Both the position numbers and the translations under genes were made by a program. From Alteromonas stellipolaris (GTDB lineage Bacteria > Pseudomonadota > Gammaproteobacteria > Enterobacterales > Alteromonadaceae): a DNA stretch of 64,000 bases. Positions within the stretch are counted from its first letter, which is position 1; each line of letters begins with the position of its first letter. Shown piece by piece: positions 46,519-56,670 of this stretch. The stretch is taken from NCBI RefSeq assembly GCF_001562115.1, contig NZ_CP013926.1, forward strand, positions 62,001 to 126,000, read 5' to 3'. Below the pieces are notes generated by a model. That model had not been told where the DNA came from. It was given only the letters and a program-made list of their open reading frames with translations, and ran no database searches.

Positions 46519-46882
46519 TGCATTAGCCTCTAGCTTGCCATGTTTTTATTATTTTTAGTGGGTCTATTTTTTGATCAAAATTTGATTCAAATAACCGTCA
46601 GATTAGCGATGAGGCTAGGTGACGATTATTGAATCACTACAGGCAAATGCAGTATAAAAATAACGACTTTATCTATTCTAATTGCGTCATTTTTATTCAA
46701 AATACAAATTTATTGATGTTTTATTACACATAACGAAAGTTTTTTCTACAACGAATATGCACTCTCGTTAGTTTGTGTGTACAGGTTGATAAAATTAGTA
46801 TGGTGAAAGCTGGTTGATTTAGGCCTCTTAGCTTAACCCTCTTATTTTATATCTTTCAGTTAAGGCCTTTTGGTTAAAGCCC
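46519..46882. other. Intergenic stretch: upstream of gbdR, downstream of gbcA
   Basis: No gene seen. It carries the second copy of the 27-bp motif (46663-46689), 145 bp upstream of the gbdR start, and is otherwise AT-rich. A separate gbdR promoter is likely, since the gap exceeds 300 bp. Confidence 0.5.
46663..46689. promoter_or_regulatory. Candidate operator copy 2 (gbdR upstream)
   Basis: Shares 19 of 27 positions with the copy at 45167, including ACGACT, CTAA and TGCGTC at identical spacing. Its position upstream of gbdR would fit autoregulation. Confidence 0.45.
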
Positions 46883-48160
46883 TTAACTGCGAGTTGTCGA
46901 CGTCGCAATATTCACTTGCATGGTGTAACTAAACCAGTCGATAAAGTTAATTACTCCAAACTCATAAGTGGCAGAATAAGGCCCTGGTTGATAGGCTATT
47001 GAATTAATACCTCGTTGGTTGTTTTCTACCAAACGTCTATCTTGTTTATTGGTTTCATCCCATACATAGGTGAGTCTTTCAGGGTCGTAATCTACACCTT
47101 CAACCGCGTCTTTATGTACCACCCACTTTGTTGTTACTTCTGTTTTACGTGGTCCAAGGGGTTTAACTTGAAAGGCAACAATATGGTCACTTTGCGCATG
47201 GTTCCACGAATTCGGCAGGTGCAAAATTCGCATTGAACCTAACTCTGGGTTTTTAATCCTTCCCATTAATTTCTTTACCGCTAATTGGCCATCTACTGTC
47301 ATTGCTAGCGTCCCCTCTTTTAACGGCATACGAACAATGCGGTTGCGCTTGGCGTACCCGTGAGAAACGTGCTTGTGAGGAATTCCTTCTGCGTCCCATA
47401 ACGCCTGCTTCGATGCTACTAGAAACTTAAACTCATCGCTGGCTCTTGGATCTTCAGTATCATCCCACTCCAGCAACGAGCCTAAAAGCTCTGGATGCGA
47501 GCCGCTACAGTGATAGCACTCACGGTTGTTTTCTATCACTAGCTTCCAATTTGCCTCTTCTACTATGGTCTTTTCAACGGCCACTTTTGCATTTTCTAAA
47601 TCGTAGGGTTCAAGGTAGTGGGCAAGATCTTCAAAGTAATCGTCGATATTGGTTGGGTTGTCACTAAGCGAAATATAAATGTACCCGCCCGCATTTCGAC
47701 AATGCACAGGGTGTAAGCCGAATTTTGATTTATCAAAATCGTCACCCATGTCGGTACCAGCGTACAGTAAATTACCATCTAGTTCGTACGTCCATTGATG
47801 GTACGAACATACTAGCTTGGCCGTTTTACCTTTTTCGGTTAAACACAATTTCGAACCACGATGGCGGCAAACATTATGAAATGCGCGTACTTCGCCGTTT
47901 TGATCGCGCACTATTGTGATAGAGCTATTACCAATTTGCTGAGTCATGAAATTACCTTTCTTAGGAATTTCGCAGCTAAGCCCTACAAACAACCATTCTT
48001 TTTGAAAGATTTGCTCCATTTCAACATCGAAGTTGGCTTGCTCGGTGTAGAAGGGCTGAGGAAGCGACAACGAGATAGGGTGCGCTTTTAAGCTATCCGC
48101 TATCGCTTGCTCTTTGGTACAAGGTATTGTCGAACTCGGTATAATATTTAGGTTTGCCAT
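46883..48160 (-). CDS. gbcA: Glycine betaine monooxygenase, Rieske oxygenase subunit
   Basis: A 425-aa ring-hydroxylating-type oxygenase subunit. The Rieske 2Fe-2S ligands are Cys98/His100 (CRH) and Cys118/His121 (CSYH). The mononuclear iron site is in ENNRECYHCSGSHPELL. With GbcB it demethylates betaine to dimethylglycine and formaldehyde. Transcribed leftward, divergent from gbcB, with AAGGA in front of ATG 48160. The C-terminus NFIDWFSYTMQVNIA fits the family. Confidence 0.95.
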   Translation of the reverse strand: MANLNIIPSSTIPCTKEQAIADSLKAHPISLSLPQPFYTEQANFDVEMEQIFQKEWLFVGLSCEIPKKGNFMTQQIGNSSITIVRDQNGEVRAFHNVCRHRGSKLCLTEKGKTAKLVCSYHQWTYELDGNLLYAGTDMGDDFDKSKFGLHPVHCRNAGGYIYISLSDNPTNIDDYFEDLAHYLEPYDLENAKVAVEKTIVEEANWKLVIENNRECYHCSGSHPELLGSLLEWDDTEDPRASDEFKFLVASKQALWDAEGIPHKHVSHGYAKRNRIVRMPLKEGTLAMTVDGQLAVKKLMGRIKNPELGSMRILHLPNSWNHAQSDHIVAFQVKPLGPRKTEVTTKWVVHKDAVEGVDYDPERLTYVWDETNKQDRRLVENNQRGINSIAYQPGPYSATYEFGVINFIDWFSYTMQVNIATSTTRS

Positions 48161-48206
48161 TCTATGTGTTTCCTTGCCCTGTATGGTTTCCAGCGTTTTT
48201 ATATGG

Positions 48207-48443
48207 TTAAGCTGGTGAAGTGTTGGTTTTACAGAGCCTTTGTATGTTCGACATGTGCTCTACCTGAATTTTTTGATTTTGCAGCGCCTGAGTGATTAAA
48301 GCATTTCCAAAAACGACAAAACTAGCGTGCAATTCCGACCTGTCGCGTTTTTTCTTAACCCGTTTAATTTGCGCAAGCGAGATTGGATTTTTACTGTTGG
48401 TGTTATTGGTTATAGGCTTGTCGTTTTTGAATAAGTGGGGCAT
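48207..48443 (-). CDS. Possible small basic protein between gbcA and gbcB
   Basis: A 78-aa frame, MPHLFKNDKPITNN, with a Lys/Arg-rich middle (KRVKKKRDRSE) and a hydrophobic stretch LHASFVVFGNALITQALQ. It fills most of the divergent gap but has only a weak ribosome site and would overlap the open frame before gbcB. It is not recognised. It could be a real small gene or chance; the gap must also hold the gbcA and gbcB promoters. Confidence 0.35.
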   Translation of the reverse strand: MPHLFKNDKPITNNTNSKNPISLAQIKRVKKKRDRSELHASFVVFGNALITQALQNQKIQVEHMSNIQRLCKTNTSPA

Positions 48444-48500
48444 TTCTTACTAGTAGATATTGAGCGCATATCCCGTTTAGTTTTATGGAATGTGTTCGCA

Positions 48501-49598
48501 ATGAGCGAGAATTTTTTAACCGATGTAAATACGCAAAGTTGGGCCAATGGGCGCCATGAAGTGCAGTGCGTTAACGTTATCTATGAAACCATGGATGTGC
48601 GCACATTTTGCTTTAAGGCAAGCTCACCGGTTATGCATTTTTTCAAGCCAGGGCAGTTTGTTACCTTTGAATTGCAAATAAACGGTGAGCAAGTATTTCG
48701 TAGCTACACTATTTCGTCGTCACCCTCTGTGCCCTACAGCTTTTCCGTTACCATAAAACGCATACCTGGCGGCCAAGTATCTAACTGGATGCACGACAAT
48801 TTGAAGCTTGGTGATCTACTCACTATTCACGGCCCCGTTGGTGCATTTAATTGCTTTGATATTGTTAGCGACAAAGTCTTATTGCTATCTGGCGGGGTAG
48901 GTATTACCCCTATTATGTCAATGACACGCTGGTGGTACGACACCAATGCTAACGTAGATATCACCTTCGTTCACAGCGCCAGAACACCTAGAGACATCAT
49001 TTATTATCGCGAACTGAAATTAATGGACTCGCGCATTGATAACTTCAATTTAAATATCGTGTGCGAGCGTTACGAAAATGGTGAAAGTTGGAATGGTTAT
49101 TATGGGTTTGTCGATCAGCGCCAACTAGAAATTATTGCCCCTGATTTTATGCAGCGAACTATTTTTTGCTGCGGACCGCCAGCCTACATGGATGCCATCA
49201 AAAAGCTGCTTACGGTAGTGGGTTTCAACATGGAAAATTACCATGAAGAAAGCTTTGGCTTGCCGCCTACCGAAGCCCACGAAGATGCGCAGCAGCAAGC
49301 TGACGATAATGCGAATATCGATATTGATACCGACGATTTATTACAGGTTGAATTTAGTAACAGCGGTAAATCAATCAAAATTCAACCCGATCAAACCGTG
49401 CATACCGCCGCGGCATTGGTGGGGCTGCATATTCCCAAAGGCTGCGGGCTAGGCATGTGCGGTACTTGTATGGTGAAGAAAACAGCTGGCGAAGTTGAAA
49501 TGTCACACAACGGCGGTATTACCGATGAAGATGTGGAAGATGGCTATATTCTAAGCTGCTGCAGCATACCTAAAGGCGATGTGTCGATAGAGTATTAA
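48501..49598 (+). CDS. gbcB: Glycine betaine monooxygenase, reductase subunit
   Basis: A 365-aa reductase that feeds electrons from NAD(P)H to GbcA. FAD domain: FKPGQFVTFEL and RSYTISSSPS. NAD domain: LLSGGVGITPIMSM, with CCGPPAYM later. The C-terminal 2Fe-2S ferredoxin domain has CGLGMCGTC and a final Cys near LSCCSIP. The frame is open back to a GTG at 48435, but ATG 48501 gives MSENFLTDVNTQSWANGRHE, which agrees with the Pseudomonas start. A strong terminator follows at 49639. Confidence 0.94.
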   Translation: MSENFLTDVNTQSWANGRHEVQCVNVIYETMDVRTFCFKASSPVMHFFKPGQFVTFELQINGEQVFRSYTISSSPSVPYSFSVTIKRIPGGQVSNWMHDNLKLGDLLTIHGPVGAFNCFDIVSDKVLLLSGGVGITPIMSMTRWWYDTNANVDITFVHSARTPRDIIYYRELKLMDSRIDNFNLNIVCERYENGESWNGYYGFVDQRQLEIIAPDFMQRTIFCCGPPAYMDAIKKLLTVVGFNMENYHEESFGLPPTEAHEDAQQQADDNANIDIDTDDLLQVEFSNSGKSIKIQPDQTVHTAAALVGLHIPKGCGLGMCGTCMVKKTAGEVEMSHNGGITDEDVEDGYILSCCSIPKGDVSIEY

Positions 49599-49638
49599 GC
49601 GCCCTCATTCATATTTCCATACTGATTACTTTCCTATT

Positions 49639-49670
49639 AAAAATTCCGGCTAGCCCGGAATTTTTCGTTT
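49639..49670 (+). terminator. Intrinsic terminator of gbcB
   Basis: AAAAATTCCGG (49639-49649), loop CTAGC, CCGGAATTTTT (49655-49665), then TCGTTTTT. It is a perfect 11-bp stem and lies 40 bp after the gbcB stop. It separates gbcB from glyA. Confidence 0.9.
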
Positions 49671-49952
49671 TTATAACCCTTTTTTTACAAGCCTTTTGAT
49701 AAGCCAAATGGGTGAGTTAAGCCAAGTTTTTACGCCATGAAAAAATGTCGCTAATGGTGGCAATTGTGGCGTTAGCAGAACTATTAGCCAGTAAAACGAG
49801 GGCTAATATGCTGCACAAGAAGTCGAACTAAACAGCGAAAAGATTCACTTTGAATCAGCTAGATACAAAGCGCCTTCGTCCAAAAGTTAGTGTCATTACA
49901 TTCACATTTATTTACGACAATGTTCGCTGCTGTCGGTGCTGAGGAAAGAAAA
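49671..49952. other. Promoter region of the glyA-sox-purU operon
   Basis: Gene-free. It follows the gbcB terminator, so it must hold the promoter for glyA and probably for soxBDAG. The consensus of the 27-bp motif was looked for here and not found. A GAGGAAAG site at 49941-49948 sets the glyA start. Confidence 0.5.
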
Positions 49953-51206
49953 ATGTTTTGCAAAGATGATCAGATTGCCGAGTACGATAATGAAATTTGG
50001 CAAGCTGTGCTTGAAGAAGAAAAACGCCAACAGGATCATGTGGAACTGATTGCGTCTGAAAATTATACCAGCGCCCGGGTGATGCAGGCGCAAGGCACTC
50101 AGCTAACGAATAAATATGCTGAAGGTTACCCTGGTAAACGTTACTACGGCGGTTGCGAACATGTTGACGTAGTAGAGCAATTGGCTATCGATAGAGCGAA
50201 AGCGTTGTTTTCAGCTGATTACGCAAACGTGCAACCCCATTCTGGATCGCAAGCTAACGCCGCTGTATTTATGGCATTGCTCGAGCCAGGCGATACGGTA
50301 TTAGGCATGAGCTTAGCGCACGGTGGGCACCTAACCCACGGTTCAAAGGTTAGCTTTTCAGGCAAAATTTATCATTCTGTGCAATACGGTTTAAATGAAG
50401 CTACTGGCGAAATCGACTACGACCAAGTAGCGGCGTTGGCGCACGAACACAAACCTAAAATGATTATCGCCGGTTTTTCGGCTTATACTCGCGTAGTAGA
50501 TTGGCAGCGTTTTCGCGATATTGCCGATGAAGTTGGCGCATGGTTCTTCGTTGATATGGCCCATGTGGCAGGCTTAGTAGCGGCGGGGCAGTACCCTAAC
50601 CCAGTACCCATTGCCGATGTGGTCACCACCACTACCCATAAAACCCTTCGCGGCCCTCGTGGTGGGCTTATTTTGAGCAAACACAATGAAGCTTTAGAAA
50701 AGAAATTTAACTCGGCGGTTTTCCCTGGCGGCCAAGGTGGCCCGCTAATGCATGTTATTGCAGCCAAAGCCATTTCGTTTAAAGAAGCGATGGAAGCAGA
50801 CTTTGTTGAATACCAAAAGCAGGTTATCGATAACGCCCGTGCCATGGCCGATGTATTTAAAAAACGTACTTATAAAGTGGTGTCGGGCGGTACCGATAAC
50901 CATTTATTTTTGCTCGATTTAATTGATAAAAGCATGACCGGTAAAGATGCTGATGCCGCCCTTGGTAAGGCAAATATTACGGTAAATAAGAACTCAGTGC
51001 CTAACGACCCTCAATCACCTTTTGTGACCAGCGGGCTGCGTATAGGTACGCCAGCTATCACCACTAGAGGGTTTGGCATTCAACAGGTGACTGACCTAAC
51101 CCATTGGATTTGCGATGTGTTAGACGACATTCACAACGAAGACATGATAGCCACCGTACGCGCTAACGTGTTGGCTCTGTGTGAAGCTCACCCGGTCTAT
51201 CGATAA
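49953..51206 (+). CDS. glyA: Serine hydroxymethyltransferase
   Basis: A 417-aa PLP enzyme. It joins glycine and methylene-THF to serine, here using both products of the sarcosine oxidase. Visible: [35 protein letters not shown] and the PLP lysine in [17 protein letters not shown] 49953 ([12 protein letters not shown]) has GAGGAAAG just upstream and matches the betaine-locus glyA of Pseudomonas. The longer frame from GTG 49890 has no support. It is likely a second, pathway-specific GlyA. Confidence 0.95.
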   Translation: MFCKDDQIAEYDNEIWQAVLEEEKRQQDHVELIASENYTSARVMQAQGTQLTNKYAEGYPGKRYYGGCEHVDVVEQLAIDRAKALFSADYANVQPHSGSQANAAVFMALLEPGDTVLGMSLAHGGHLTHGSKVSFSGKIYHSVQYGLNEATGEIDYDQVAALAHEHKPKMIIAGFSAYTRVVDWQRFRDIADEVGAWFFVDMAHVAGLVAAGQYPNPVPIADVVTTTTHKTLRGPRGGLILSKHNEALEKKFNSAVFPGGQGGPLMHVIAAKAISFKEAMEADFVEYQKQVIDNARAMADVFKKRTYKVVSGGTDNHLFLLDLIDKSMTGKDADAALGKANITVNKNSVPNDPQSPFVTSGLRIGTPAITTRGFGIQQVTDLTHWICDVLDDIHNEDMIATVRANVLALCEAHPVYR

Positions 51207-51302
51207 CATCTTAGCCATTTTTACTATGACTAGCAGCCTACAGAAGTAGGGTTGGCATTAATAAACAGATATTGCTGCGCGCAATGAATGAAAGGTAGAA
51301 CC

Positions 51303-52553
51303 ATGCAAAAATACTCTGGGTTCGGACTGCTAAAGCATTCCTTGAGTCACCACGAAAACTGGCAGCGAGTATGGCGAAACCCAACGCCTAAAAAGCACTA
51401 CGATGCCATTATTGTTGGCGGTGGTGGTCATGGTTTGGCCACGGCCTATTACATGGCAAAAGAGCATGGCATGACCAATATTGCCGTGGTTGAAAAGGGC
51501 TACCTTGGCGGCGGCAATACGGCGCGTAATACCACCATTATTCGTTCCAATTATTTGTGGGATGAAGCGGCGCATTTGTATGAACATTCATTGAAGTTGT
51601 GGGAAGGCTTGGCCCAAGATTTAAACTACAACTTAATGTTCAGTCAGCGAGGAGTGCTTAACTTAGGTCACACATTACAAGACATGCGTGACATTGAGCG
51701 AAGAGTAAGTGCTAACCGACTTAACGGTATCGACTCTCAATTACTTAATGGTCAAGAAGTACAAGACCTAGTGCCAATTCTTGATTGTTCTAAAAACGCA
51801 CGTTACCCCGTTATGGGGGCATCGTGGCAACCCCGTGGCGGCACAGCTCGTCATGATGCCGTGGCATGGGGCTATGCCCGCGCCGCAGATGCCCTAGGCG
51901 TAGACTTATTACAGCAAACCGAAGTAACCGGAATTCGTCGTAAAGACGGTGCAGTTTGTGGTGTAGAAACCAATCGTGGCTTCATTTCTACCGATAAAGT
52001 TGCCTGCGTAGCCGCAGGTAACTCGGGTACGCTAGCCAAAATGGTTGGCATGGAGCTGCCATTGGAGTCTCATCCTTTACAAGCCATGGTGTCTGAGCCC
52101 ATTAAACCCATACTCGACACGGTTGTTATGTCTAACCATGTACATGGTTACGTAAGCCAATCGGATAAAGGCGACTTAGTCATAGGCGCGGGAATCGATG
52201 GCTACTTGGGCTACGGGCAACGTGGCTCGTTTAATATTCTTGAACATACTATTTCTGCCATTATCGAAATGTTCCCTATTTTTAGCCGAGTAAGGCTTAA
52301 TCGCGCATGGGGCGGCATTGTTGATACGTGCCCTGATGCCTGCCCGATTATTTCGAAAACCCATATTAAGGGGCTGTACTTTAATTGCGGTTGGGGCACC
52401 GGTGGGTTCAAAGCTACGCCGGGGTCGGGCCATGTTTTTGCACACACAGTGGCAAAAGATGATCCACACCCACTTGCCAAAGCCTTCGATGTGAACCGTT
52501 TTACATCGGGCAAACTAATTGACGAACACGGCGCTGCCGGTGTTGCGCACTAA
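51303..52553 (+). CDS. soxB: Heterotetrameric sarcosine oxidase beta subunit
   Basis: A 416-aa FAD subunit of the DAO family ([23 protein letters not shown] near residue 36). With SoxA, D and G it oxidises sarcosine to glycine, giving H2O2 and methylene-[15 protein letters not shown] near the N-terminus and [11 protein letters not shown] are family marks. ATG 51303 has AAAGG a few bases upstream. Followed by soxD after 17 bp. Confidence 0.96.
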   Translation: MQKYSGFGLLKHSLSHHENWQRVWRNPTPKKHYDAIIVGGGGHGLATAYYMAKEHGMTNIAVVEKGYLGGGNTARNTTIIRSNYLWDEAAHLYEHSLKLWEGLAQDLNYNLMFSQRGVLNLGHTLQDMRDIERRVSANRLNGIDSQLLNGQEVQDLVPILDCSKNARYPVMGASWQPRGGTARHDAVAWGYARAADALGVDLLQQTEVTGIRRKDGAVCGVETNRGFISTDKVACVAAGNSGTLAKMVGMELPLESHPLQAMVSEPIKPILDTVVMSNHVHGYVSQSDKGDLVIGAGIDGYLGYGQRGSFNILEHTISAIIEMFPIFSRVRLNRAWGGIVDTCPDACPIISKTHIKGLYFNCGWGTGGFKATPGSGHVFAHTVAKDDPHPLAKAFDVNRFTSGKLIDEHGAAGVAH

Positions 52554-52570
52554 GCCAGGGAGATTAAAAC

Positions 52571-52864
52571 ATGTTACATATCTACTGCCCTTATTGCGAA
52601 GAATATCGCGAAGAAGAAGAGTTTCATCCCCATGGTCAGGCCCACATTGTGCGCCCTTTAGCGCCAGAGTCGTTAACTGATGAAGAATGGTCTCAGTATC
52701 TGTTCTTCCGCAAAAACCCACGTGGTTTACACCATGAAATGTGGGTGCATGCAACTGGGTGTCGAAAGTTCTTCAATATGACCCGACACACCGTGACCTA
52801 CAAAATACTCGAAACTTACAAAATGGGGCAGCAGCCCAGTATTACTGCTGAGGACACACAATGA
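52571..52864 (+). CDS. soxD: Sarcosine oxidase delta subunit
   Basis: A 97-aa zinc-binding subunit. CPYCEEYREEEEFHPHGQAH holds the CxxC pair and His ligand, and a further Cys (GCRKFFNMTRH) completes the site. It stabilises the SoxABDG complex. Its stop overlaps the soxA start by 4 nt (ATGA). Confidence 0.95.
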   Translation: MLHIYCPYCEEYREEEEFHPHGQAHIVRPLAPESLTDEEWSQYLFFRKNPRGLHHEMWVHATGCRKFFNMTRHTVTYKILETYKMGQQPSITAEDTQ

Positions 52865-55800
52865 GCCAAGTAAACCGTCTTGAACAAGGTGGCCGCATTA
52901 ATCGGTTTAAAGCCTTAAATTTCACGTTTAATAACAAAACCTATCAGGGCTTTGAGGGCGATACACTCGCCTCTGCATTATTAGCTAATGGCGTTGATGT
53001 AGTCGGCAGAAGTTTCAAATATAGCCGCCCCAGAGGGATTATTACCGCTGATGCCCAAGAGCCCAATGCTATCTTTCAAATAGGCTCGAACGACGCTTCT
53101 ACTATTCCCAATCCGCGGGCAACCCAAACCGAGCTGTATCAAAACCTTGTGTGCAACGCCACAAACGGTTGGCCTAATGTAGATTTCGATTTAATGGAAA
53201 CGGTAGGCAAAGTAGGCGGCGCAGCTATGCCTCCGGGTTTTTACTACAAAACCTTTATGTTTCCGCAGTCTATGTGGATGTCGTATGAAAAAATTATTCG
53301 CAAAGGCGCTGGTTTAGGCAGTAGCCCATTACAACCCGACCCAGATACCTACGACAAAATGTATCATCATTGTGATGTGATGGTAGTGGGTGCTGGCCCA
53401 GCTGGTTTATCTGCGGCATTAGCTGCAGCGCAAGCAGGCTGCCGCGTTATTATTGCCGATGAACAAAACGAAATGGGTGGCAGCTTACTGTGCTCTACCC
53501 AATTGCTTGATGGAATGAGTGCATCTGCTTGGGTGGCCAATACCCTAAGTGAGTTAGAGCAAAATGAAAACGTTACGCTACTTCCACGCAGCACCGTATT
53601 CGGTTATTTCGACCATAACTTTTTAGGTATTAACGAGCGCCGTAGCGATCATATTGGTGAAACTGATAGCAATGGCACGCGTCAGCGGGTGCATAAAGTA
53701 CGGGCTAAACAAGTTATTCTGGCCACGGGCGCCCACGAACGGCCATTGGTGTTTGGTAATAATGATGTGCCGGGTTGTATGTTGGCGTCTGCGGTTTCTA
53801 CTTACATTAATCGTTATGCGGTAGTACCTGGCAATACATTGGCCTTAATGACCACCAACGACAATGCCTATAAAGCAGCAATAGCTTGGCATAACGCTGG
53901 TAAACAGGTGGCCTTAATAGCAGATACACGGCCTACCCCAGAAGCTGGTACTGAAGGCGATTTGGTAAAACAAGCCATTGAGCTTGGCATTAAGGTTTTA
54001 TTCGGCCACGCCATTATTAACGTAAAGGGCAGTAAGCGGGTTAAATCGGTGGAAGTGGCACCTATTAGCAGCAATGGCGAAAAGGTTGAGGGTGAAGTGG
54101 TGAGCTACACCTGCGATACCGTCGCCAGTTCTGGCGGTTGGAGCCCTGTACTGCATTTATCGTCGCACACTGGCAGCAAACCAGTATGGCGAGATGATAT
54201 TCAAGGTTTTGTGCCAGGTAAAACCGAGCAAGCTCAGCTTATCTGTGGCGGCGTTAATGGCGTATATTCGTTAGCACAAGTGTTGAATGATGGTATGCAG
54301 TGCGGCACTAAAGCATCACAAGCGGCAAACGGTGAGTTGGTGCTAGAGCCTTCAGCGGATCAAGAGCCTTCAGCGGATCAAGAGCCCTCAGCGGGTCAAG
54401 AGCCTTCAGCGGATCAAGAGCCCTCAGCAGGTCAAGAGCCCTCAGCGGGTAACAAGCCATCAGCTGAACCAGCTCCCAAATTAAAGCTAGTAGAGCCAAG
54501 CAGTGCACCTGTTATTAATGAGCCAGTTGAAGCACCCGCCATGGCACTATTTCATATTCCGCATGTGAAACCTACTAGTCGTGCTCCAAAACAGTTTGTC
54601 GACTACCAAAACGACGTGACCGCCGCAGGTATCGAGCTTGCAAACCGCGAGGGCTTTGAGTCTATCGAACATGTTAAGCGTTACACCGCGCTGGGATTTG
54701 GAACCGATCAAGGCAAGCTAGGTAACATTAATGGCATGGCCATTACTGCCAAGTCATTAGGTAAAACTATTCCTGAAACAGGCACCACAATTTTTCGGCC
54801 TATGTATACGCCGGTTACCTTTGGTGCGCTGTCGGGCAGTGATGTTAAGCATCTTTTCGACCCCGCTCGCTTTACCGCTATGCACAGCTGGCATTTAGCC
54901 AATGGCGCAGAGTTTGAAGATGTAGGTCAATGGAAGCGCCCATGGTATTTCCCTAAACCAGGTGAAACTATGGAGCAAGCACTGCAACGTGAATGCTTGG
55001 CCACTCGCAACAGCGTAGGTATTTTAGATGCTTCAACCCTTGGCAAAATAGACATTCAAGGCAAAGACGCTCGAGAATTTTTAAACCGTGTTTATACCAA
55101 CCCATGGAGCCAGTTAGCCGTAGGGAAATGTCGCTACGGGGTAATGTGTAAAGAAGACGGTATGGTCTTTGATGACGGGGTTACCTCGTGTATTAACGAC
55201 AACCGCTTCTTAATGACCACCACCACAGGCGGCGCGCCTGCTGTTTTAAGCTGGCTAGAACTATGGCATCAAACTGAATGGCCTGAATTAGAAGTGTACT
55301 TCAGCACGGTTACCGATCATTGGTCTACCATGACCATTTCGGGCCCTAATAGCCGTAAAGTGTTGGAAAAACTCACTGATGCTGATGTGAGCAACGAGGC
55401 CTTTCCATACATGGGCTGGATTGCCACAGAAGTGGCTGGTGTGAAGGCGCGTATCTTCCGTATATCGTTCACTGGTGAACTGTCTTTTGAAATAAATGTG
55501 CAAGCCAACCATGGGCTTCATACATGGGAAGCAGTAATGGAAGCCGGAGCGGAGTTCGAAATAACCCCATACGGCACGGAAACCATGCACATATTACGGG
55601 CTGAAAAAGGCTTTATTATAGTGGGGCAAGATACCGATGGCTCGGTAACGCCGCAAGATTTAGACATGAACTGGGTGGTAGGGAAAAAGAAAGAATTCAG
55701 TTACCTAGGTAAACGCTCGTGGACTCGAGAAGATAACCAGCGCAGCGATCGTAAACAATTTGTAGGGTTAAAACCCAAAGATAAGCACTTCGTATTACCC

Positions 55801-56040
55801 GAAGGCGCGCAGCTTGTGTTCGACCCCAACGAAAGTATTCCTATGACTATGGTGGGCCATGTTACCTCTAGCTATTACAGTGCGTGCTTAGGTCACTCTT
55901 TTGCACTGGCTGTTGTGAAAGGAGGTCTTGAGCGCATGGGGCAGTCTGTATTTGTCCCTCTGGCCGATGGCACCACAGTGGAAGCCGAGATATGCAGTTC
56001 CGTATTTTATGATGCCAAAGGAGACCGTCAAAATGTCTAA
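52861..56040 (+). CDS. soxA: Sarcosine oxidase alpha subunit with expanded linker
   Basis: A 1059-aa subunit, longer than the usual roughly 965-1005 aa. Domains: an N-terminal ferredoxin-like domain (15-100, KTYQGFEGDTLASALLANG), a NAD/FAD Rossmann domain (VVGAGPAGLSAAL near 173) and a C-terminal GcvT-like THF-binding domain (about 660-1055). The extra length comes from a hexapeptide repeat, EPSADQ/EPSAGQ, at residues 496-531, followed by a Pro/Ala-rich linker. It overlaps soxD by 4 nt and soxG by 8 nt. Confidence 0.95.
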   Translation: MSQVNRLEQGGRINRFKALNFTFNNKTYQGFEGDTLASALLANGVDVVGRSFKYSRPRGIITADAQEPNAIFQIGSNDASTIPNPRATQTELYQNLVCNATNGWPNVDFDLMETVGKVGGAAMPPGFYYKTFMFPQSMWMSYEKIIRKGAGLGSSPLQPDPDTYDKMYHHCDVMVVGAGPAGLSAALAAAQAGCRVIIADEQNEMGGSLLCSTQLLDGMSASAWVANTLSELEQNENVTLLPRSTVFGYFDHNFLGINERRSDHIGETDSNGTRQRVHKVRAKQVILATGAHERPLVFGNNDVPGCMLASAVSTYINRYAVVPGNTLALMTTNDNAYKAAIAWHNAGKQVALIADTRPTPEAGTEGDLVKQAIELGIKVLFGHAIINVKGSKRVKSVEVAPISSNGEKVEGEVVSYTCDTVASSGGWSPVLHLSSHTGSKPVWRDDIQGFVPGKTEQAQLICGGVNGVYSLAQVLNDGMQCGTKASQAANGELVLEPSADQEPSADQEPSAGQEPSADQEPSAGQEPSAGNKPSAEPAPKLKLVEPSSAPVINEPVEAPAMALFHIPHVKPTSRAPKQFVDYQNDVTAAGIELANREGFESIEHVKRYTALGFGTDQGKLGNINGMAITAKSLGKTIPETGTTIFRPMYTPVTFGALSGSDVKHLFDPARFTAMHSWHLANGAEFEDVGQWKRPWYFPKPGETMEQALQRECLATRNSVGILDASTLGKIDIQGKDAREFLNRVYTNPWSQLAVGKCRYGVMCKEDGMVFDDGVTSCINDNRFLMTTTTGGAPAVLSWLELWHQTEWPELEVYFSTVTDHWSTMTISGPNSRKVLEKLTDADVSNEAFPYMGWIATEVAGVKARIFRISFTGELSFEINVQANHGLHTWEAVMEAGAEFEITPYGTETMHILRAEKGFIIVGQDTDGSVTPQDLDMNWVVGKKKEFSYLGKRSWTREDNQRSDRKQFVGLKPKDKHFVLPEGAQLVFDPNESIPMTMVGHVTSSYYSACLGHSFALAVVKGGLERMGQSVFVPLADGTTVEAEICSSVFYDAKGDRQNV
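54346..54453 (+). repeat. Six 18-bp tandem repeats within soxA
   Basis: The unit is GAGCCNTCAGCGGRTCAA. Six in-frame copies encode EPSA(D/G)Q. Two variants alternate (GAT for Asp, GGT for Gly), and the last copy is degraded to EPSAGN. A unit of 18 bp allows copy-number change without a frameshift. Confidence 0.9.
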
Positions 56041-56632
56041 TATCGTTAATGTACAGTCACCTTTGTACCATGCAGATTTTGAGTCTTTAGCTAGTGTAAC
56101 TAACGAAGGCGGCGTATCTCTTCGTGAAGCTAAATTACTGGGGCACCTTAATTTACGAGGTAATAGCGACAGTCCAGAATTTAAAAACGGTGTAGAAAAA
56201 GCACTGGGTTTAACCTTACCGCTAACCCCGTGTACGTCGGTAGAAAACGATGACGCTACTATTATGTGGTTATCGCCCGATGAGTGGCTAATTATTATTG
56301 AAGGCGGGAAGGAAGAAGCAATAGAAGCAGCCCTAAGAGAAAGTATCACTGGGCACTTTGCGGTGTCTGATATTAGTGGCGGGCAAACTATTCTTGAGCT
56401 TAGTGGGCCTGATTGTATCAAGGTACTAAAAAAATCAACGGGCTACGATTTCCACCTTAAGCAGTTCCCTGTTGGTAAGGTTATCGGTACCGCATTCGCT
56501 AAATCGTCAACTCATATTCGCCGCACAGGTGATTACAGTTTTCAGCTTATTGTACGCCGCAGCTTTGCCGACTACTTTTGGTTGTGGATACAGCAAAGCA
56601 GCAAAGAATATGGCTTGCGTGTAACCCTCTAA
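56033..56632 (+). CDS. soxG: Sarcosine oxidase gamma subunit
   Basis: A 199-aa subunit with a GcvT-like fold, the last part of the SoxABDG enzyme. MSNIVNVQSPLYHADFES and the mid-segment WLSPDEWLII are family features, with RRTGDYSFQLIVRRSFADYFW near the end. ATG 56033 lies 8 nt inside soxA after AAAGGAG (56017-56023). A longer frame from 55928 is within soxA and rejected. Confidence 0.93.
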   Translation: MSNIVNVQSPLYHADFESLASVTNEGGVSLREAKLLGHLNLRGNSDSPEFKNGVEKALGLTLPLTPCTSVENDDATIMWLSPDEWLIIIEGGKEEAIEAALRESITGHFAVSDISGGQTILELSGPDCIKVLKKSTGYDFHLKQFPVGKVIGTAFAKSSTHIRRTGDYSFQLIVRRSFADYFWLWIQQSSKEYGLRVTL

Positions 56633-56670
56633 TTGGGTCTACATCTTTATATTTCGTGAAAGGAACCGTA

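Noticed and set aside
48313..48339. Fourth copy of the ACGAC motif upstream of gbcA
   Set aside because: ACGAC is present, but the CTAA and CGTC parts are absent at the required spacing, so it does not fit the shared motif.
54346..54453. Possible CRISPR-like array
   Set aside because: The 18-bp units are head to tail without spacers and code in frame within soxA; a minisatellite.
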